DNA from: Meandrina meandrites
Taxonomy: Eukaryota > Cnidaria > Anthozoa > Scleractinia > Meandrinidae
Direction: 5' to 3'
NCBI GenBank assembly: GCA_963693305.1
Contig: OY855905.1
Location: forward strand, 942,701 to 1,006,700
Length of the DNA stretch: 64,000 nt
Shown one piece after another: positions 41,201 through 52,013 of the stretch. The notes beneath the pieces are model-generated. The model worked only from the letters and a program-made list of their open reading frames with translations. It was not told the origin of the DNA and made no database searches. The position numbers and the translations under genes are program-made. How positions within the stretch are numbered: the stretch's first letter is position 1; each line of letters starts with the position of its first letter.

Positions 41201-41261
41201 GTGCGTGCAGAGCACCGGGCAAAACTCGCGGTGATAGCTTCATGGCAGTTCCGAATGGCAT
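26230..41261 (-). CDS. WDR11: WD repeat-containing protein 11, 28 coding exons
   Basis: Coding exons (minus, first to last): 41179-41261, 39711-39780, 39414-39455, 38586-38913, 37635-37863, 36441-37195, 36116-36200, 35583-35680, 35271-35346, 35029-35137, 34507-34632, 34152-34256, 33929-34035, 33439-33553, 32942-33110, 32717-32828, 32277-32336, 31913-31978, 31585-31678, 31067-31312, 30862-30957, 30534-30604, 30047-30141, 29368-29465, 29209-29289, 28722-28786, 28150-28247, 26230-26357. All phases agree, giving 1268 residues (human about 1224). Diagnostic blocks are LWNADTGTKLWRKTF, MILDMEINQAV, LISDGRMIVWELKATR, YDHTRKCAETLVLLGQ and AWLAKVRLN-type text at exon 24. WDR11 is a two-propeller scaffold in endosome-to-Golgi trafficking that is also linked to ciliary Hedgehog signalling. 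The last intron carries a TTAA-flanked element. Exon 25's donor (GTCGGC) is weak. Confidence 0.95.
26773..28114. mobile_element. TTAA-flanked DNA transposon, 1,342 bp, non-autonomous (WDR11 last intron)
   Basis: Termini GGTTACCGTATACCTTC (left) and its mirror GAAGGTATACGGTAACC (right) are flanked on both sides by TTAA (26769-26772 and 28115-28118). TTAA duplications are typical of the piggyBac and Kolobok superfamilies. The only internal frame of interest, on the minus strand from 27380 (MPGKRKSSKKGITAVAL), is short and unrecognised, and no transposase domain is visible. Confidence 0.72.
29740..29938. repeat. GC-rich foldback repeat (WDR11 intron 23)
   Basis: The ends AGCCTGCGAGCAGGCTCTCT and AGAGTCTGCTCGCAGGCT mirror each other. 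The centre is rich in GCGAGCGAAGCGAG-type text. Frames crossing it on both strands are artefacts of its base composition. Confidence 0.75.
37249..37530 (+). repeat. tRNA-derived SINE, well preserved (WDR11 intron 5)
   Basis: GATGGCACAGTGGCCTAATG (A-box side) and GTCTGGGTTTGAACTCTACC (B-box side) are followed by a body with TATAAATGGGTACTGACAGA and TAGCATCCCATCCAGGAAGG. There is no cloverleaf-competent 3' half, so it is a SINE and not a tRNA gene. Confidence 0.75.
38073..38475. mobile_element. TIR element, AAGTGCACCTA family (WDR11 intron 4)
   Basis: The ends AAGTGCACCTAGCCTGCAGA and GGGGTTAGGTGCACTT are inverted. GGATTTGGTTGAATCCTC and GAGGATTCAACCAAATCC form a second, inner inverted pair. 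The same terminal sequence starts the copy at 49404. Confidence 0.7.
38949..39302. repeat. Foldback element built from GTTTC-type short repeats (WDR11 intron 3)
   Basis: GGCATGTACTAAAACC and GGTTTTAGTACATGCC are the ends. The right arm has repeated GTTTCAGTGGTTTCAATTG-like units and the left arm has matching ACCAAAAC runs. The inner pair TGAAATGTCATCCGTCCTCT / AGAGGACGGTTGACATTTCA closes the hairpin. Confidence 0.75.
40345..40816. repeat. Repeat block with 19-G tract (WDR11 intron 1)
   Basis: GGTCCCGAGGA is followed by 19 G (40373-40391), then GGTACTCCCTACATTATGG. Degenerate internal repeats AAAGGGTAGGGATTT and TATATAAAAGGGTAAGGGG run to GGGGAGGTTACTGACCAG. The frame across it is low-complexity and unconvincing as a gene. 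The border is approximate. Confidence 0.45.
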
Positions 41262-42333
41262 GTGTTGAATTACATTTGAGTTCAACCTCACAGATTTATT
41301 AGATTTTGTAAAAACAGCAACTTCTAGGCATAAAAACCTACAAACCCGGACTGCCTTTCGTTTCCGCCATCTTGGATTTCCTTATCATATTTTCTTTTGC
41401 GACCGCTGACCTAGTACGAAAGCAATTATTTCTAGGGAGGAGGAGTAGGGAAAGAGAGTTTGTGATGTCACACTTTTTGCTCGTGATCGATATAATATTC
41501 TACAGGAGAAAGACTCTCCACTGAATGAAACATAGCAAATTATGGTATCTGTAAAATAAAGCAGCTCTAAACATGCGGTTTTACAGGATGTTTTACTGTC
41601 AGTTTAGTTGCCTCTCTACCCTACCCCTGCTGAGGCTATGTAGTGGTTTGTGTGATGGCGCGAATTCTGAAGCGATGTCTGTGGAAGTTGGCTCCTTTGC
41701 GTGAAGAAATTGACTTCTTGTGTCCTCTTGTGGAAATGGTAGTCTTCAATGGCCCTTACCTTTTGTTTCAAATGATGTCTGATTGCTGACTTTCTTAGAG
41801 AAGTGAGAAGATTTGTGTTGCCACTGGATTATGTGCCAATATTAAATAGGCGCTTCACAAAATGCCAGCAAGCATGTTGGTAAGCTATAGACTTTATGAA
41901 TGATTTTTGCTCCTTAGGGAATTACTTGTATTGCCTGCGGGCTTTGGAAAACACTTAGTTTTGCTCTTTACGTGTAATAAACCGATAAGTACTTGTAATT
42001 AGAGCGTAAGTAATAAAGCAGACCAAGTGATGGCTCCCAAGCAGGCATTGTTTTCTTTACCTCTTTGTCAACTGGTCAAGCCCCTTCAACTGAAATTATT
42101 AGCATTCAGTTACAGTGTCATTAGCATCGGCGCCATAATTCCTTTCTGATCTCTCCTAAATTATTTTGATGACTGTGATGCTCCGCTTCTTAAGAGGTCT
42201 ACATTTTTACTTATGTTTTGTGCTCACCAGTATTTCAATTTTTGCATATAGTGTAAATTTAGTTGATCCAGATCTCCAAATTATTTTGCAGTCCTTTTGC
42301 ATAAGCTTACTTGATTGATGTGGGAACTTGACA
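41262..42333. promoter_or_regulatory. Divergent spacer between WDR11 and FANK1
   Basis: About 1.07 kb separates the two start codons on opposite strands. The WDR11 side ends in the ACAAACCCGGACTGCC region about 100 bp above its ATG, and 5' UTR exons of FANK1 could lie here. No confident motif or gene is seen. Confidence 0.4.
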
Positions 42334-45300
42334 ATGTCAGGTAAGGTTTAGTTTTTAGCAAGTTTTGTCATTTTTTATTCACACAAAACCCCTAAATTGC
42401 TTTTTGTAGACTTGAAGGATCAATATTATACTGTACTAGCCTGTGAATACAGCTTCCGCTTAATTCTACGAGGTAGGGAGCGACTGAGAGGCGGCTGTAT
42501 TTGCAGGCTAACATTGCACTGGAAAGCATATGATTTCCATATTTTCCAGCTGATTTGGACAATTGTCATAAACTGTCAACTGCTGTGGGACTGCATTGTC
42601 TGCATATCCAACCAGTATGGTACTGGAGAAATGTCAGCCTCTGTGGCAAGCAGACAAAATGCTGGAGAGGAGGATAGGATGTCGCTATTGAATGTGCTGT
42701 AATAATATTTCCTAGTCACTCTGGGATATTGGGGGTCAGCATATGAGGTCATATGAGGCACTTGGCCCTTGACCTTACTACAATAAGGATCAGACCAATC
42801 CAAACTTATCTCTGTCAGTTTTAATTTTACAGAAACCTTGCAACTTGGGTTAATTCTGACAAAGACAAATGATTTCCTTTCAACTTCTGACAGCCACGTG
42901 AAGAACGATAAAGCAGCAACACAGTGCACACCCCTCCCCCCCCCCCCCCCCCCCCACACACACCCCAGGCAGGACCTCCTTACTGCAGTTTTCAGATTTC
43001 CCTGTAGCTTTGTTTGTATTCATAGCTCCTGAAAAGCCAGCTCCTCCTGTTCTTGGAAAGGTGACATCAAACAGTATAGAGCTGTACTGGAATCAGGAAT
43101 CCACTGAAGATACCTCAGGGGGAAGGCTTCGTTACTGTATTCAGGAGGAAGAAGAAGAGGCCAGAAAAGGATTTGGAAATGTCTACAAGTAAGAATTTAC
43201 CACACTACCTTCAGTTGTTAGGAAATTCCTTATTAATAGTACTTTCATTTTTATTAGGCACACATCAAACAATGCAGCTATGAATGGGAGCAGGCTGAAC
43301 ATAAGGAATTTGCAAGCTTAACTCAATTACTGAACAGTAACTTAATCCATATTTTTGATAATTAATTTCTCCTTTCAGTGGCTTTGCCAAAAGCAACGTG
43401 TTCAGAGGCCTGGATCAAAACAAGACTTACCGATATCGTCTTCGCATCAGTAATGATCATGGACACAGCCCTTGGAGTCAAGTTATAACTGTTACCACTA
43501 CAAGTAAGACTTAAAGTATGATGGTTTATTGAGATGAAGATATCAGAGAGCTGAGATGAACACTCTGATTACAAGGTTGTGGATAATAATGGTGTGCTAG
43601 ACTAGTTGCCCATCCAAGGATAGCACAATACTGTTACTACCAGGGCTGTGCTCTAAGGGTGCCCGGGTGCCTCAGGCGACTAACTTTTGCCTTTGGGCGA
43701 CGAGATAATCTTATTTCTTTCATAAAAGCTTTATGCTGGGCACCCTGGATCTTATAATTTGGAACCTTTGGGCTCCTTGTAATTTTTCTTAGAGCACAGT
43801 CTTGACTACTTGCTTTGATTATTTATATACTATAGTATATAGTATAGAAACCAATCAAGCACTGTTTGTGTGCAGCTTGATTCGCTCTTAGAGTTGAATA
43901 ATAATGAAGGGTCTAGAGTATAACCATCTTATGTTGAATCTTTGTAGTCACACAAAATGAATGTCTCACCAGTATGTTTTGAAGAGAAATAAATATTAAA
44001 TTATAATTGCTCTCAATTGTTTTGAAGTAAACCTCTCATGCTTTTGGTTTGTTTAAGGACTTTGTAGCTGTTTAAACAAATCTGAGGAAAACTAAACTCA
44101 AAGGAAAACTGCACAAAATTTGGCATAAGGTGGTTGTACTCTCACCCTTTCAAATGCAACAGAATATCTAACAGTTTACATTAACATTAACTTGGCAGAA
44201 ATTCCATTATGCGGTCTTGATCTTCACCGTGCTGTACTCAACTGGGAGGTGGAAAAGGTGGAAACAATCCTTGAAGAAAGGTTGGTGAAAAATCTACAAT
44301 GATAAGACTGTACTGCATTTGGCAGTAATAATATTGTCTCCTTCAGTTACAAGTCAAGGGTTTTTTCTTGTATTTTGTAGCATTGAAAACTTAGTTGATT
44401 CTCCTGATGCATTTGGAATGTCTCCTTTAATGATTGCAGCACAAAAAGGTTACACAAGGTTGGTAGAAACAGGTTTTTATGCACCAATAATTCTTTTCAC
44501 GCCAGCGAGTGGTTATTTAAATTGCTACTGCCGCATTGAAACAGTAAGACACTACCTCTCTGGAACCTCTATTTTCATTCGCCGGCTGTAAACACTACCT
44601 CTATTGTTATTCAGGGCTAGGGACATTGTTATGAGCTGTTATCTATTGTTTTAAGAACCAATGAAGTAGCTCGTTCCAAGAGGTAGTGGGCGACCCCATT
44701 GAAATGCCTCCATGCAGTGTTCTCTGTAAGCCCTGGTGACCGGCGAAAACCACCGTCTAGTAGTCCTTGGTGTGCCGGCTACTCTTGAGATAAATAACAT
44801 TTTTTCCAAGATAAAAAATGTAAAATGAAAGTAATTTTGTATAGGTTTTCTTTACCTTTAAATTGTCCCTCCAAGCTGAAAACAATGTAAATTTGGCTGA
44901 AAACCTAAAGAAAACGAAACAAGAATCGCACAAATGTCGTGTCATTAATGGTCAGCAGTTTAGACTTCATGTAAGATTACATGATGTGTATAATTATTGC
45001 TTCATTGCTCAGTGCTGCCTACTACAAAACATTCTCCTTCTACTTCAAATTTTCAGGAGAACCCTGCCTCCCATGCAATTTTCGTACACAAAGCGTTTGT
45101 AGGTCTATGATGGTGCAACATGTATAACTTTAGACTTCTGGCCCAGTTACTCAATGGATGGATAGCACTATCCACCAGATAAATCATTATCCAGTGGATA
45201 GGGTACTTTGTCCAATGTATAGCATTGTCCACCCTTTGAAGAACTGGGCCCTGGACTCTCTCAGACTTGTTTTTAAGAAGTACACGTCTCTGACAGTTTG

Positions 45301-45518
45301 TTTGGTTAGTGTTTTGTTAATGTGTAATTATTACACATTAATTTGTATTTCTTCAGCATTGCATCACTTTTGATTGCACATAAAGCTGATGTCAACTATT
45401 CCAATACAAGTGGAAAAAACAGGTGATTTAATAAACATAGTACATATCCATCATTTGAATTTGGATGTCACACAATAATCCAGAGAATTTGGGATAATGG
45501 AAATTAGTATCACCCAAC

Positions 45519-45556
<38 letters not shown>

Positions 45557-48500
45557 GCTACTAGATGACTATTAGTAATAGTCATTGAGTAGCGAAATTT
45601 GTGACGCTTTCTTTCGTTTTATTCCCAAATAAATCTTTCTTCAACTTGCATTTGCTAACTTCAGTAAGGCACTACCTCGCTGGAACCTCTATTTTCATTC
45701 GCCCGCTGTAAACACTACCTCTATTGTTATTCAGGGCTAGGGGCATTGTTATGAGCTGTTATCTATTGTTTTAAGAACCAATGAAGTATCTCATTCCGAG
45801 AGGTAGTGGGCGACCCGCTAACTGTATTATTGCTTTTTCTGTCCAACTAGCTGGGTGATACTAAAACAATTAGACCCTCCGCCCTCAAGGGCCACGGGTC
45901 AATAGCCCCGTCGGGTTCGCCTCACGGGCTATTGACGGCTACGGGTCTAATCGTTAATTATGCACATGTTTGCAAGTTTGGTAAAAAATCTGATGCAAAA
46001 ATGACAGAGACAGAACTTTGTGAAGTTATACCCTCATGTATAACACCTGGTACTAGCCATCAAATTGGAATTTGCATTATGTAAATAATAAATTTATTAT
46101 ACTAATACTTATAATTATTTTTTTAGTATGATGTTGGCGTGCTTTGGTGGTCATTTGAAAGTAGCTCTTCAGCTGTATGAACAAGGAGCATCTGTAGATA
46201 CCAGGGACAATGGTGGATCTTACTGTATTCACTGGGCAGTAGATGGCGGCAAAACAGGCTGTATACAGTGGCTACTGGACAACGGAGCTAATGTATGATC
46301 ATTGTAGTTATCTAAAGAAGTCCAATTTGCATTCTAGGCATTTAATCTAGGCAGCACTTTCATGAGAAGTTCTAAAGGTCAAGAAAGGCAGCTTATTGTG
46401 ACCAGAATTTCAGCAGCACTGGCAACATCTAAATAAAACAACTGGTTTAGGGAATGGAACAAATTAAATTTAATGTCTTTAGTTTCCAAAAGTGTTCAAT
46501 AGTAGAATAAATATGTTCACTACTGGCATAGAAACCATTTGTTCTTACTAATACTACCTTGTAAGGTTAAAGTTTAAAGTTTTAGCTACAGTTTCCATGA
46601 AATCACCACACAAGGACACAATAGCCAGGAGCTATAACCATTAGGCCACATGCTGTACCAATCCACTTAATAATTGTTCTTTAATTCTATTAATAGGTTG
46701 ATGTTGAAGATGATTCTGGCTGCTCTCCATTAATAAGACTTGGTATGCTGTTAAGTTTACACTGCAACAAAACATTATCAGCAACCTTGTTCCCAGGGTC
46801 TCTCTCTCCCTGCCCCCAAGAGCGATAGAAGGGGAGCGGGGAGAGAGAGACCCTGGGAAGGAGGTTGCATCATCAGTAGTTTAGCTTTTCTAATAGATTC
46901 TTGAGATACAGCATTCTTACTCTGCACCCATTGCGGACCTATGATGCTAGATAGTTTTTATAGCACTCTGTACACATTGCAGGCCCATGATAATGGCATT
47001 GCTTACTTTTTTGTCATGATTCACCATATACCACTTCTGTTCATACTGTTTTAGCTGCATTCTTTCATTATTCTATGTCTTTTTCCTTCAGCTGCTATGA
47101 ATGGCAGTGTGGAGGTGGCTAGAATTTTGATTGAAAATGGAGCAGATGTGAACAAAATGGACAAAATCAGAAAGTCTTCATTAATGGTAAGGTTTATTTA
47201 CAAACACTCTTGCCAACCCATACAAGAATGGATTTGGGAGTACAAACCATGTGGGCATGAGTATAGAGATGCAGCCTTATTCAATGAAAGGTGAAAAAAA
47301 ATTGTTCAAACTCTTATTCAGAGAATGTGGTGCAGTTTTTGGCTATTCAAATACTTTGCAATTGTTATTACCAGAAGTCCATAACTAGAAGTCTACATCT
47401 GGTATTGGCACGCGTGCTATGTCTTTCGCGTGTAGGCTATTTTTAGAAACTGATGTACTCGCGAGAAAATAACGTGCCCACTATTTCGACACCATACATT
47501 GGAGCTCTAAGTTGCGGCCGAATATTTTGGAAAGTGGCAGGTGAAATAAATCAAATCACATCAAAATAATTGACAGGACATTCTCTTTAATTCTCACATT
47601 TCGACAGAAGTAGTATCGTAAATAGTGATTTAAAACTTCTGTTCAGTGGCATTTGAAGGCGAGTGAAAAAGCAACCCGTCGTCGGGTTTCCGAAGACAAA
47701 CTTGCAAAACGAGCAGGTCGACTTTTTATAATTTACGAGAGAATTATGAACAGAAGTACCCCAAACTTTTAGTAGGAAAGTGTCTTTATTTTGTATAGGA
47801 TATCCTCGTGTTAAAATACTGAACAACATACACAACACGATAGCTGCTGCGAAGTGCCCGAGAAGCACAACTTGAATTAAACTTTTGACGGCTGTGAATG
47901 AAATCATCATTGTTCGATGAATTAAACTCGTATTTCTATTCATATTAAAACGTACATTACATTAGTACATTACCTAAGTCAGTCTTTTGTTGTCATGTCG
48001 TCCTTATAATTCCAAAAACAGGCGAAACTCGCCACACTTGTCGTTTTCTCTGAATGCTGTTCTCAAACGAATCAAGCTTCATTCTGTTCATTCTGTGCTC
48101 GCTTCAGGGACGACGGTTTTGTTTTTCAAAACAGCAAGAACCTGTGCCAAAATGAACTTGCTCTCTTAATGCCTGTCTTCATCTTGAGAGTACCATTAAT
48201 CTTTAGTGTCTTCGCATTTGGAATTTGACTCAGAATTAGTCTCTCTTGCTCGCTGCCATTTCGTATTCTGACTCCAAAAGACTGAGGTCCTCTCGCTTAT
48301 TTTGGATGCTCCGAATTTTTACAACTTCGATGCTATCATCATCGATGAAAGATGGCCTGATGATTCTTGTCCGGACGATTTAATCCTCACAAAACGGAAA
48401 TTATGATGACCAACAAACAGTAATTTCGTAATGCCGTTCGCTCAAGCTGTTCCCTCGTCCTCTGCAGTTCTGCTTTTCTTCAAAAATTTGTTCAACCAAT

Positions 48501-49957
48501 CAAAGGCGCGAATTGAAAAATAGTTCAACGTGATTGGCTACTTGTTCGCAGCAAAGCTGTTCTAAAACTAGCCTACACGCAAAAGACATATCTCAAGGCC
48601 TATTACCAGAGATGTAGACTTCTAGTTATGGACTTCTGTTATTACCCAATCAGAAACTAAAGTGAAAACACTCTGAAAAAGATTTCCAAAAATGGTCATG
48701 CCATGTGCTGCAATAAGGAAACCTGTTGCTTAGCAACAAATGGGGGCTCGGTCAATTTTCAGAAACAGGGTGTCAACATCAAGTCAAACTTATTTACCCC
48801 AATGGTATAATTAATTCTTGTAAATTATTTTATTTAAAAATTGGCTATTGTAAATAATTATGCATTGCAAATATTATTATGCATCACTTGCACACACTGC
48901 ATGCAGGATATTGCATCAAATGCAACCAGTGAAGAACACTTACTCAGTATTTTCTTTGGAAATGTTTTAGGCAGCTGCACTTAATGGTAATCTCACTTTG
49001 GTTAAACTTCTTGTGGAAAATGGAGCAAATTTACATGCTGAAAATGAGGTTTGTGCTTTATAATTATTGTTTGGTTTCGGGGTAATAGGTAGTGTTTTCC
49101 TTCCTTAGCATTAAAATAGTAAATTTCTAATCAATAATAAGTTGTGTATATTTTCTCATGCTACTGACTCCCTGTGCAATTATTAAACCTTTGTTTAGGG
49201 TCATGTAGCATACAAAAGTTCAATGGGTCAAAAGTATTTTGCACACTAGCAGTATTTTAAAGTTTTTTTTTCTTGTCCCCAGTTATTTCCATTTCTCTAC
49301 AAATTATTTTTAATTTCCTTTTAATTTTTTCAGTATGGGAAGACAGCCCTTGATTTTGCTGAGTCCTTTGGAAGAAAGGTATGCTGGTGAACGAAATAGT
49401 TAAAGTGCACCTAACCCTTATTTTTTTATGTTTGTATTTGAAAGTACGTTTTCTAGAGTACGTCAGCGAAAAAAATTTTTGATTTGGTTAAATCCTCGAT
49501 TTTCTGTAACGCATTGAATGTGGAGGCGCTTTGGCCCACTACCGAGCAAACGGGGATCTGGGACGAGTATCGAGTTGTGACGTAGTTTCGGGAACCAAAA
49601 TCAGTGCTTTCTGTGACGCGTTCTCACATTCGCTTACGCCGGAATAGCTTAGAGAGATCTTTTTCACCAAATTACATCCACCCGACGCTATATTTTACAA
49701 TGTCGTCCTCTGAAGATTCAGATGGAACTGACATGAACTTCGAACCGACATGTTGTGTATAAATGGTTTTTGCAACAAACACCACAGTAAAAGAACCTGT
49801 GTTTTAAAATTTGAGCGGTAGTTATATTAACCCAGTTATTCCGTTACAGGAAGTCGTTGCCTACCTTGCATCACTGATGGAAGGAAGTTCTACAGATGCT
49901 GAAGTTGAAAACGACGCATTGACGCAGTCAGAGGATACGGAACCGACCGACACCTGA
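42334..49957 (+). CDS. FANK1: Fibronectin type III and ankyrin repeat protein 1, 12 coding exons
   Basis: Coding exons: 42334-42340, 43026-43188, 43379-43503, 44199-44280, 44381-44458, 45357-45422, 46127-46292, 46697-46742, 47092-47186, 48971-49048, 49334-49378, 49850-49957. All phases agree and give 352 residues (human about 345). The FN3 domain lies in the first 95 residues (PAPPVLGKVTSNSIELYW; YRYRLRISNDHGHSPWSQ). Then come about six ankyrin repeats with FGMSPLMIAAQKGYTR, YCIHWAVDGGKTGCIQWLL and NGNLTLVKLLVENGAN. The C-terminus is acidic. FANK1 is a nuclear protein enriched in testis and ciliated cells in vertebrates; its role here is not shown by sequence. The 7-nt first coding exon (ATGTCAG) is the least certain part. 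An AATAAA lies 9 bp after the stop (49966-49971). Confidence 0.92.
42437..42510. repeat. Short hairpin repeat (FANK1 intron 1)
   Basis: TAGCCTGTGAATACAGC and GGCTGTATTTGCAGGCTA are mirrored over 74 bp. A 20-C tract lies further on at 42936-42955 in the same intron. Confidence 0.6.
43642..43804. repeat. TIR MITE, AGGGCTGTG family (FANK1 intron 3)
   Basis: Ends AGGGCTGTGCTCTAAG and CTTAGAGCACAGTCTT enclose 163 bp. It is related to the element at 56635-56766. Confidence 0.65.
44550..44688. mobile_element. 139-bp TIR MITE, copy 1 (FANK1 intron 5)
   Basis: Ends CACTACCTCTCTGGAAC and GTTCCAAGAGGTAGTG. It is nearly identical to 45670-45808 over the full 139 bp, in the same orientation. Confidence 0.75.
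45155..45249. repeat. Hairpin repeat, copy 2 of the 708-833 family
   Basis: It shares CTATCCACCAGATAAATCA and GCATTGTCCACCCTTTGAA with the first copy. Its right arm is more decayed. Confidence 0.6.
45507..45865. mobile_element. TIR element with another MITE nested inside (FANK1 intron 6)
   Basis: GTATCACCCAACTAGTGG at the left is mirrored by CCAACTAGCTGGGTGATAC at the right. The 139-bp MITE (45670-45808) lies within it. A further GC-rich inverted repeat (GGGTCAATAGCCCCGTCGG with CACGGGCTATTGAC) follows at about 45890-45935. Confidence 0.6.
45670..45808. mobile_element. 139-bp TIR MITE, copy 2 (nested)
   Basis: Ends CACTACCTCGCTGGAAC and ATTCCGAGAGGTAGTG. It differs from copy 1 at only a handful of positions. 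Confidence 0.75.
46791..46858. repeat. 68-bp GC-rich hairpin (FANK1 intron 8)
   Basis: TTCCCAGGGTCTCTCTCTCC pairs with GGAGAGAGAGACCCTGGGA. The short loop contains AAGAGCGATAGAAG. Confidence 0.65.
47373..48637. mobile_element. Long-TIR DNA transposon, 1,265 bp, 9-bp target duplication (FANK1 intron 9)
   Basis: The left end AGAAGTCCATAACTAGAAGT is mirrored by ACTTCTAGTTATGGACTTCT at the right, with TIR similarity extending about 75 bp (through TTTCGCGTGTAGGCTA). GTTATTACC flanks both ends (47364-47372, 48638-48646). A 9-bp duplication with long TIRs is the pattern of Mutator-like elements. The one sizeable internal frame (minus, 47587-47943) is hydrophobic and unrecognised, so the copy is non-autonomous. 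Confidence 0.75.
49404..49760 (+). mobile_element. 5' end of an AAGTGCACCTA-family element (FANK1 intron 11)
   Basis: It begins TAAAGTGCACCTAACCC, as the 38073-38475 element ends in mirror form, and shares TTTGATTTGGTTAAATCCTC. Near 49699 there is a short start-like frame MSSSEDSDGTDMNFEPTCCV ended by a stop, possibly the first codons of an autonomous relative. The right boundary is not defined. Confidence 0.5.
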
Positions 49958-49971
49958 CATCAAAAATAAAC

Positions 49972-52013
49972 TCTGTTTTTAAAGAACGGTGCCAATCGAA
50001 AATAAACTCCCTGCTGTTTAGCGCTACAGTTACTGATTCAAGAAAGCTGTACAAGCCAGCCAATCGAAGCAATCATGGCACAGTCGCGATTAGGCGCACG
50101 TGTCTTTTCCCGCGCTTTCAGCTATTTGGCACAGGTGATTTTCCCGCGCTTTCCAGCAGTTGCCCGTTTTTGATTGGTCTTTTGCTGTTGCACGTTTAGC
50201 TCTCTAGAAAATAGAAATCTTGGTTTAAGTTTCATAACAACCATTAAAAAAGACTACTTAAATTGAAGGACGACGTGCTATTGATTTATGACGTACAGAG
50301 TTATTTTGAAATCGAAAGGAAACGTTAAAGTAATAATATATTAAGGAAGAAAAACACTAAGTGTCATTCGTTTATACGTAGTTCCTCTTAGCTTTAGGTT
50401 TAAACGTGGTTTGAGACGTAAGAGACACACGCAAATAGTGTTGTTTAGCTAACTAAAACACAAGGAAACAAAAAAAGAGAGGAAACACAATTTCCTGATT
50501 TTAATTGCTTTATTGAAATTACTTTTATTGTATTAAAATTGAATGTGGTTGAACGCACTTCACTAAACTTGGCTTTTTAAATGTTAAAATTGTTCTTCAA
50601 GTGCAATACTTTTTTACTTGTGATGTATATTTTACGTTGACTTGTAGCCATTTTGTACTCGAATGTACCGGCTCAATGGGAGTCAGCCATGTCTTGTCTG
50701 CTTCATCTATTGCTCTCTTTGCCAGACTTGGAAAAGGTTTCAGCTTACAATTTCAGTTGCAGTATCCATTAAGATCGAGGTCGTAGAAAGGGTTCGTCAC
50801 TTTACCAAAGCTCATTTCATCTCCGTTTTAGAATTCCAGTCAGGCCTTTATTAATTCGCTTAGACTTGCCCTACTTAAACCCTTTACTTTGGAACGTTGC
50901 CGAGGATGTTGGACTTCGTACTAATTCGTACATGCCATATGCGAAACTAAAAATTTATTTTTCCAAGAAAGGAGGGAACGGGAACACCTTTCAGTTTGTT
51001 GTACGTGCCTTGAAATTGTTTCATTTTTATTCATATAAAACTTCTAAGAATCGGGAAATTTATATTTGGCTTCGTTGCAGTCCACTCGTATATTTTTTTA
51101 TTTTTAAAACCGACTGATTTTATTTTTGTTTTGATATTCGCTATCACCAGACGATACTATTTCTGACAGCAGTAAATATTCAAAAACTTGTTCAATAGGA
51201 AATGACATCTTCCCGAGTTTCCTTGAAGGGAATGCGAGCTACAGCCGAAATTATTTTTCCTTCTAAGTTCCCTTCTAAGTTTCCTGTTTACATTTTTCAA
51301 TGTTATTTACTTTTTTCTGCATCTTGCCAATGCATGAACAACCTTGGAATTTTGCATTGTACGAGCTGCAAGCCCAGCGATTTTTTTTGTCGATTTTTTT
51401 TTTAAATTCACATTAAACCAGGCTAACACGCAAAGTAAACCTAAATTTCATCATGCTTGAATAACTTTGCGTGTACCTCAAATAAAGGCTTATTTTATAA
51501 ATACAAAAATGTTCCGTTTCCGCTGAAGCGCAAGCAAGAGGTGATGATGTAATATGGGTCACGTTACGGCCACTCGCTTCTTCATATATTGATTATTCTG
51601 CTTCAGCATTTTGGTTTGTCATGGGATATAACTTAGCTGAATAGCTTGAACAGCGACTGGATTTTATTAGTGCAAAGAAAGGGATATCGATTTTGTGCGT
51701 GTATGCTCATTTGACCATTTTATTGCAAGTTCCTCCAGCACAGTATTGTACTTTCGCGGTGAGCTATTTTCCAACTTCGTCACGTTGTCATTGTCCTCGA
51801 TAAAACACGGAATATGATTGGCTCTTTTTAGATAGTCCTCCCCCATCCGATTGGACAAAACTAGTCACGTGGCTTACACAGCTAGCACTGTTCCGCGGGT
51901 GGATTTTACAGTGTGCAAAGGTATATTTGGTGTTTCGAAACACGCAAATTTTTGTCTTATTTAAGGTTTTCAAAAAGACTACAAGACTGGATTCGATTAC
52001 TTTACCCATCGCC
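49972..52013. other. Spacer between FANK1 and mitoferrin
   Basis: About 2 kb of AT-rich sequence. Short frames exist but none has a recognisable pattern or splice partner. The last few hundred bases before ATG 52014 should hold the mitoferrin promoter. Confidence 0.4.
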
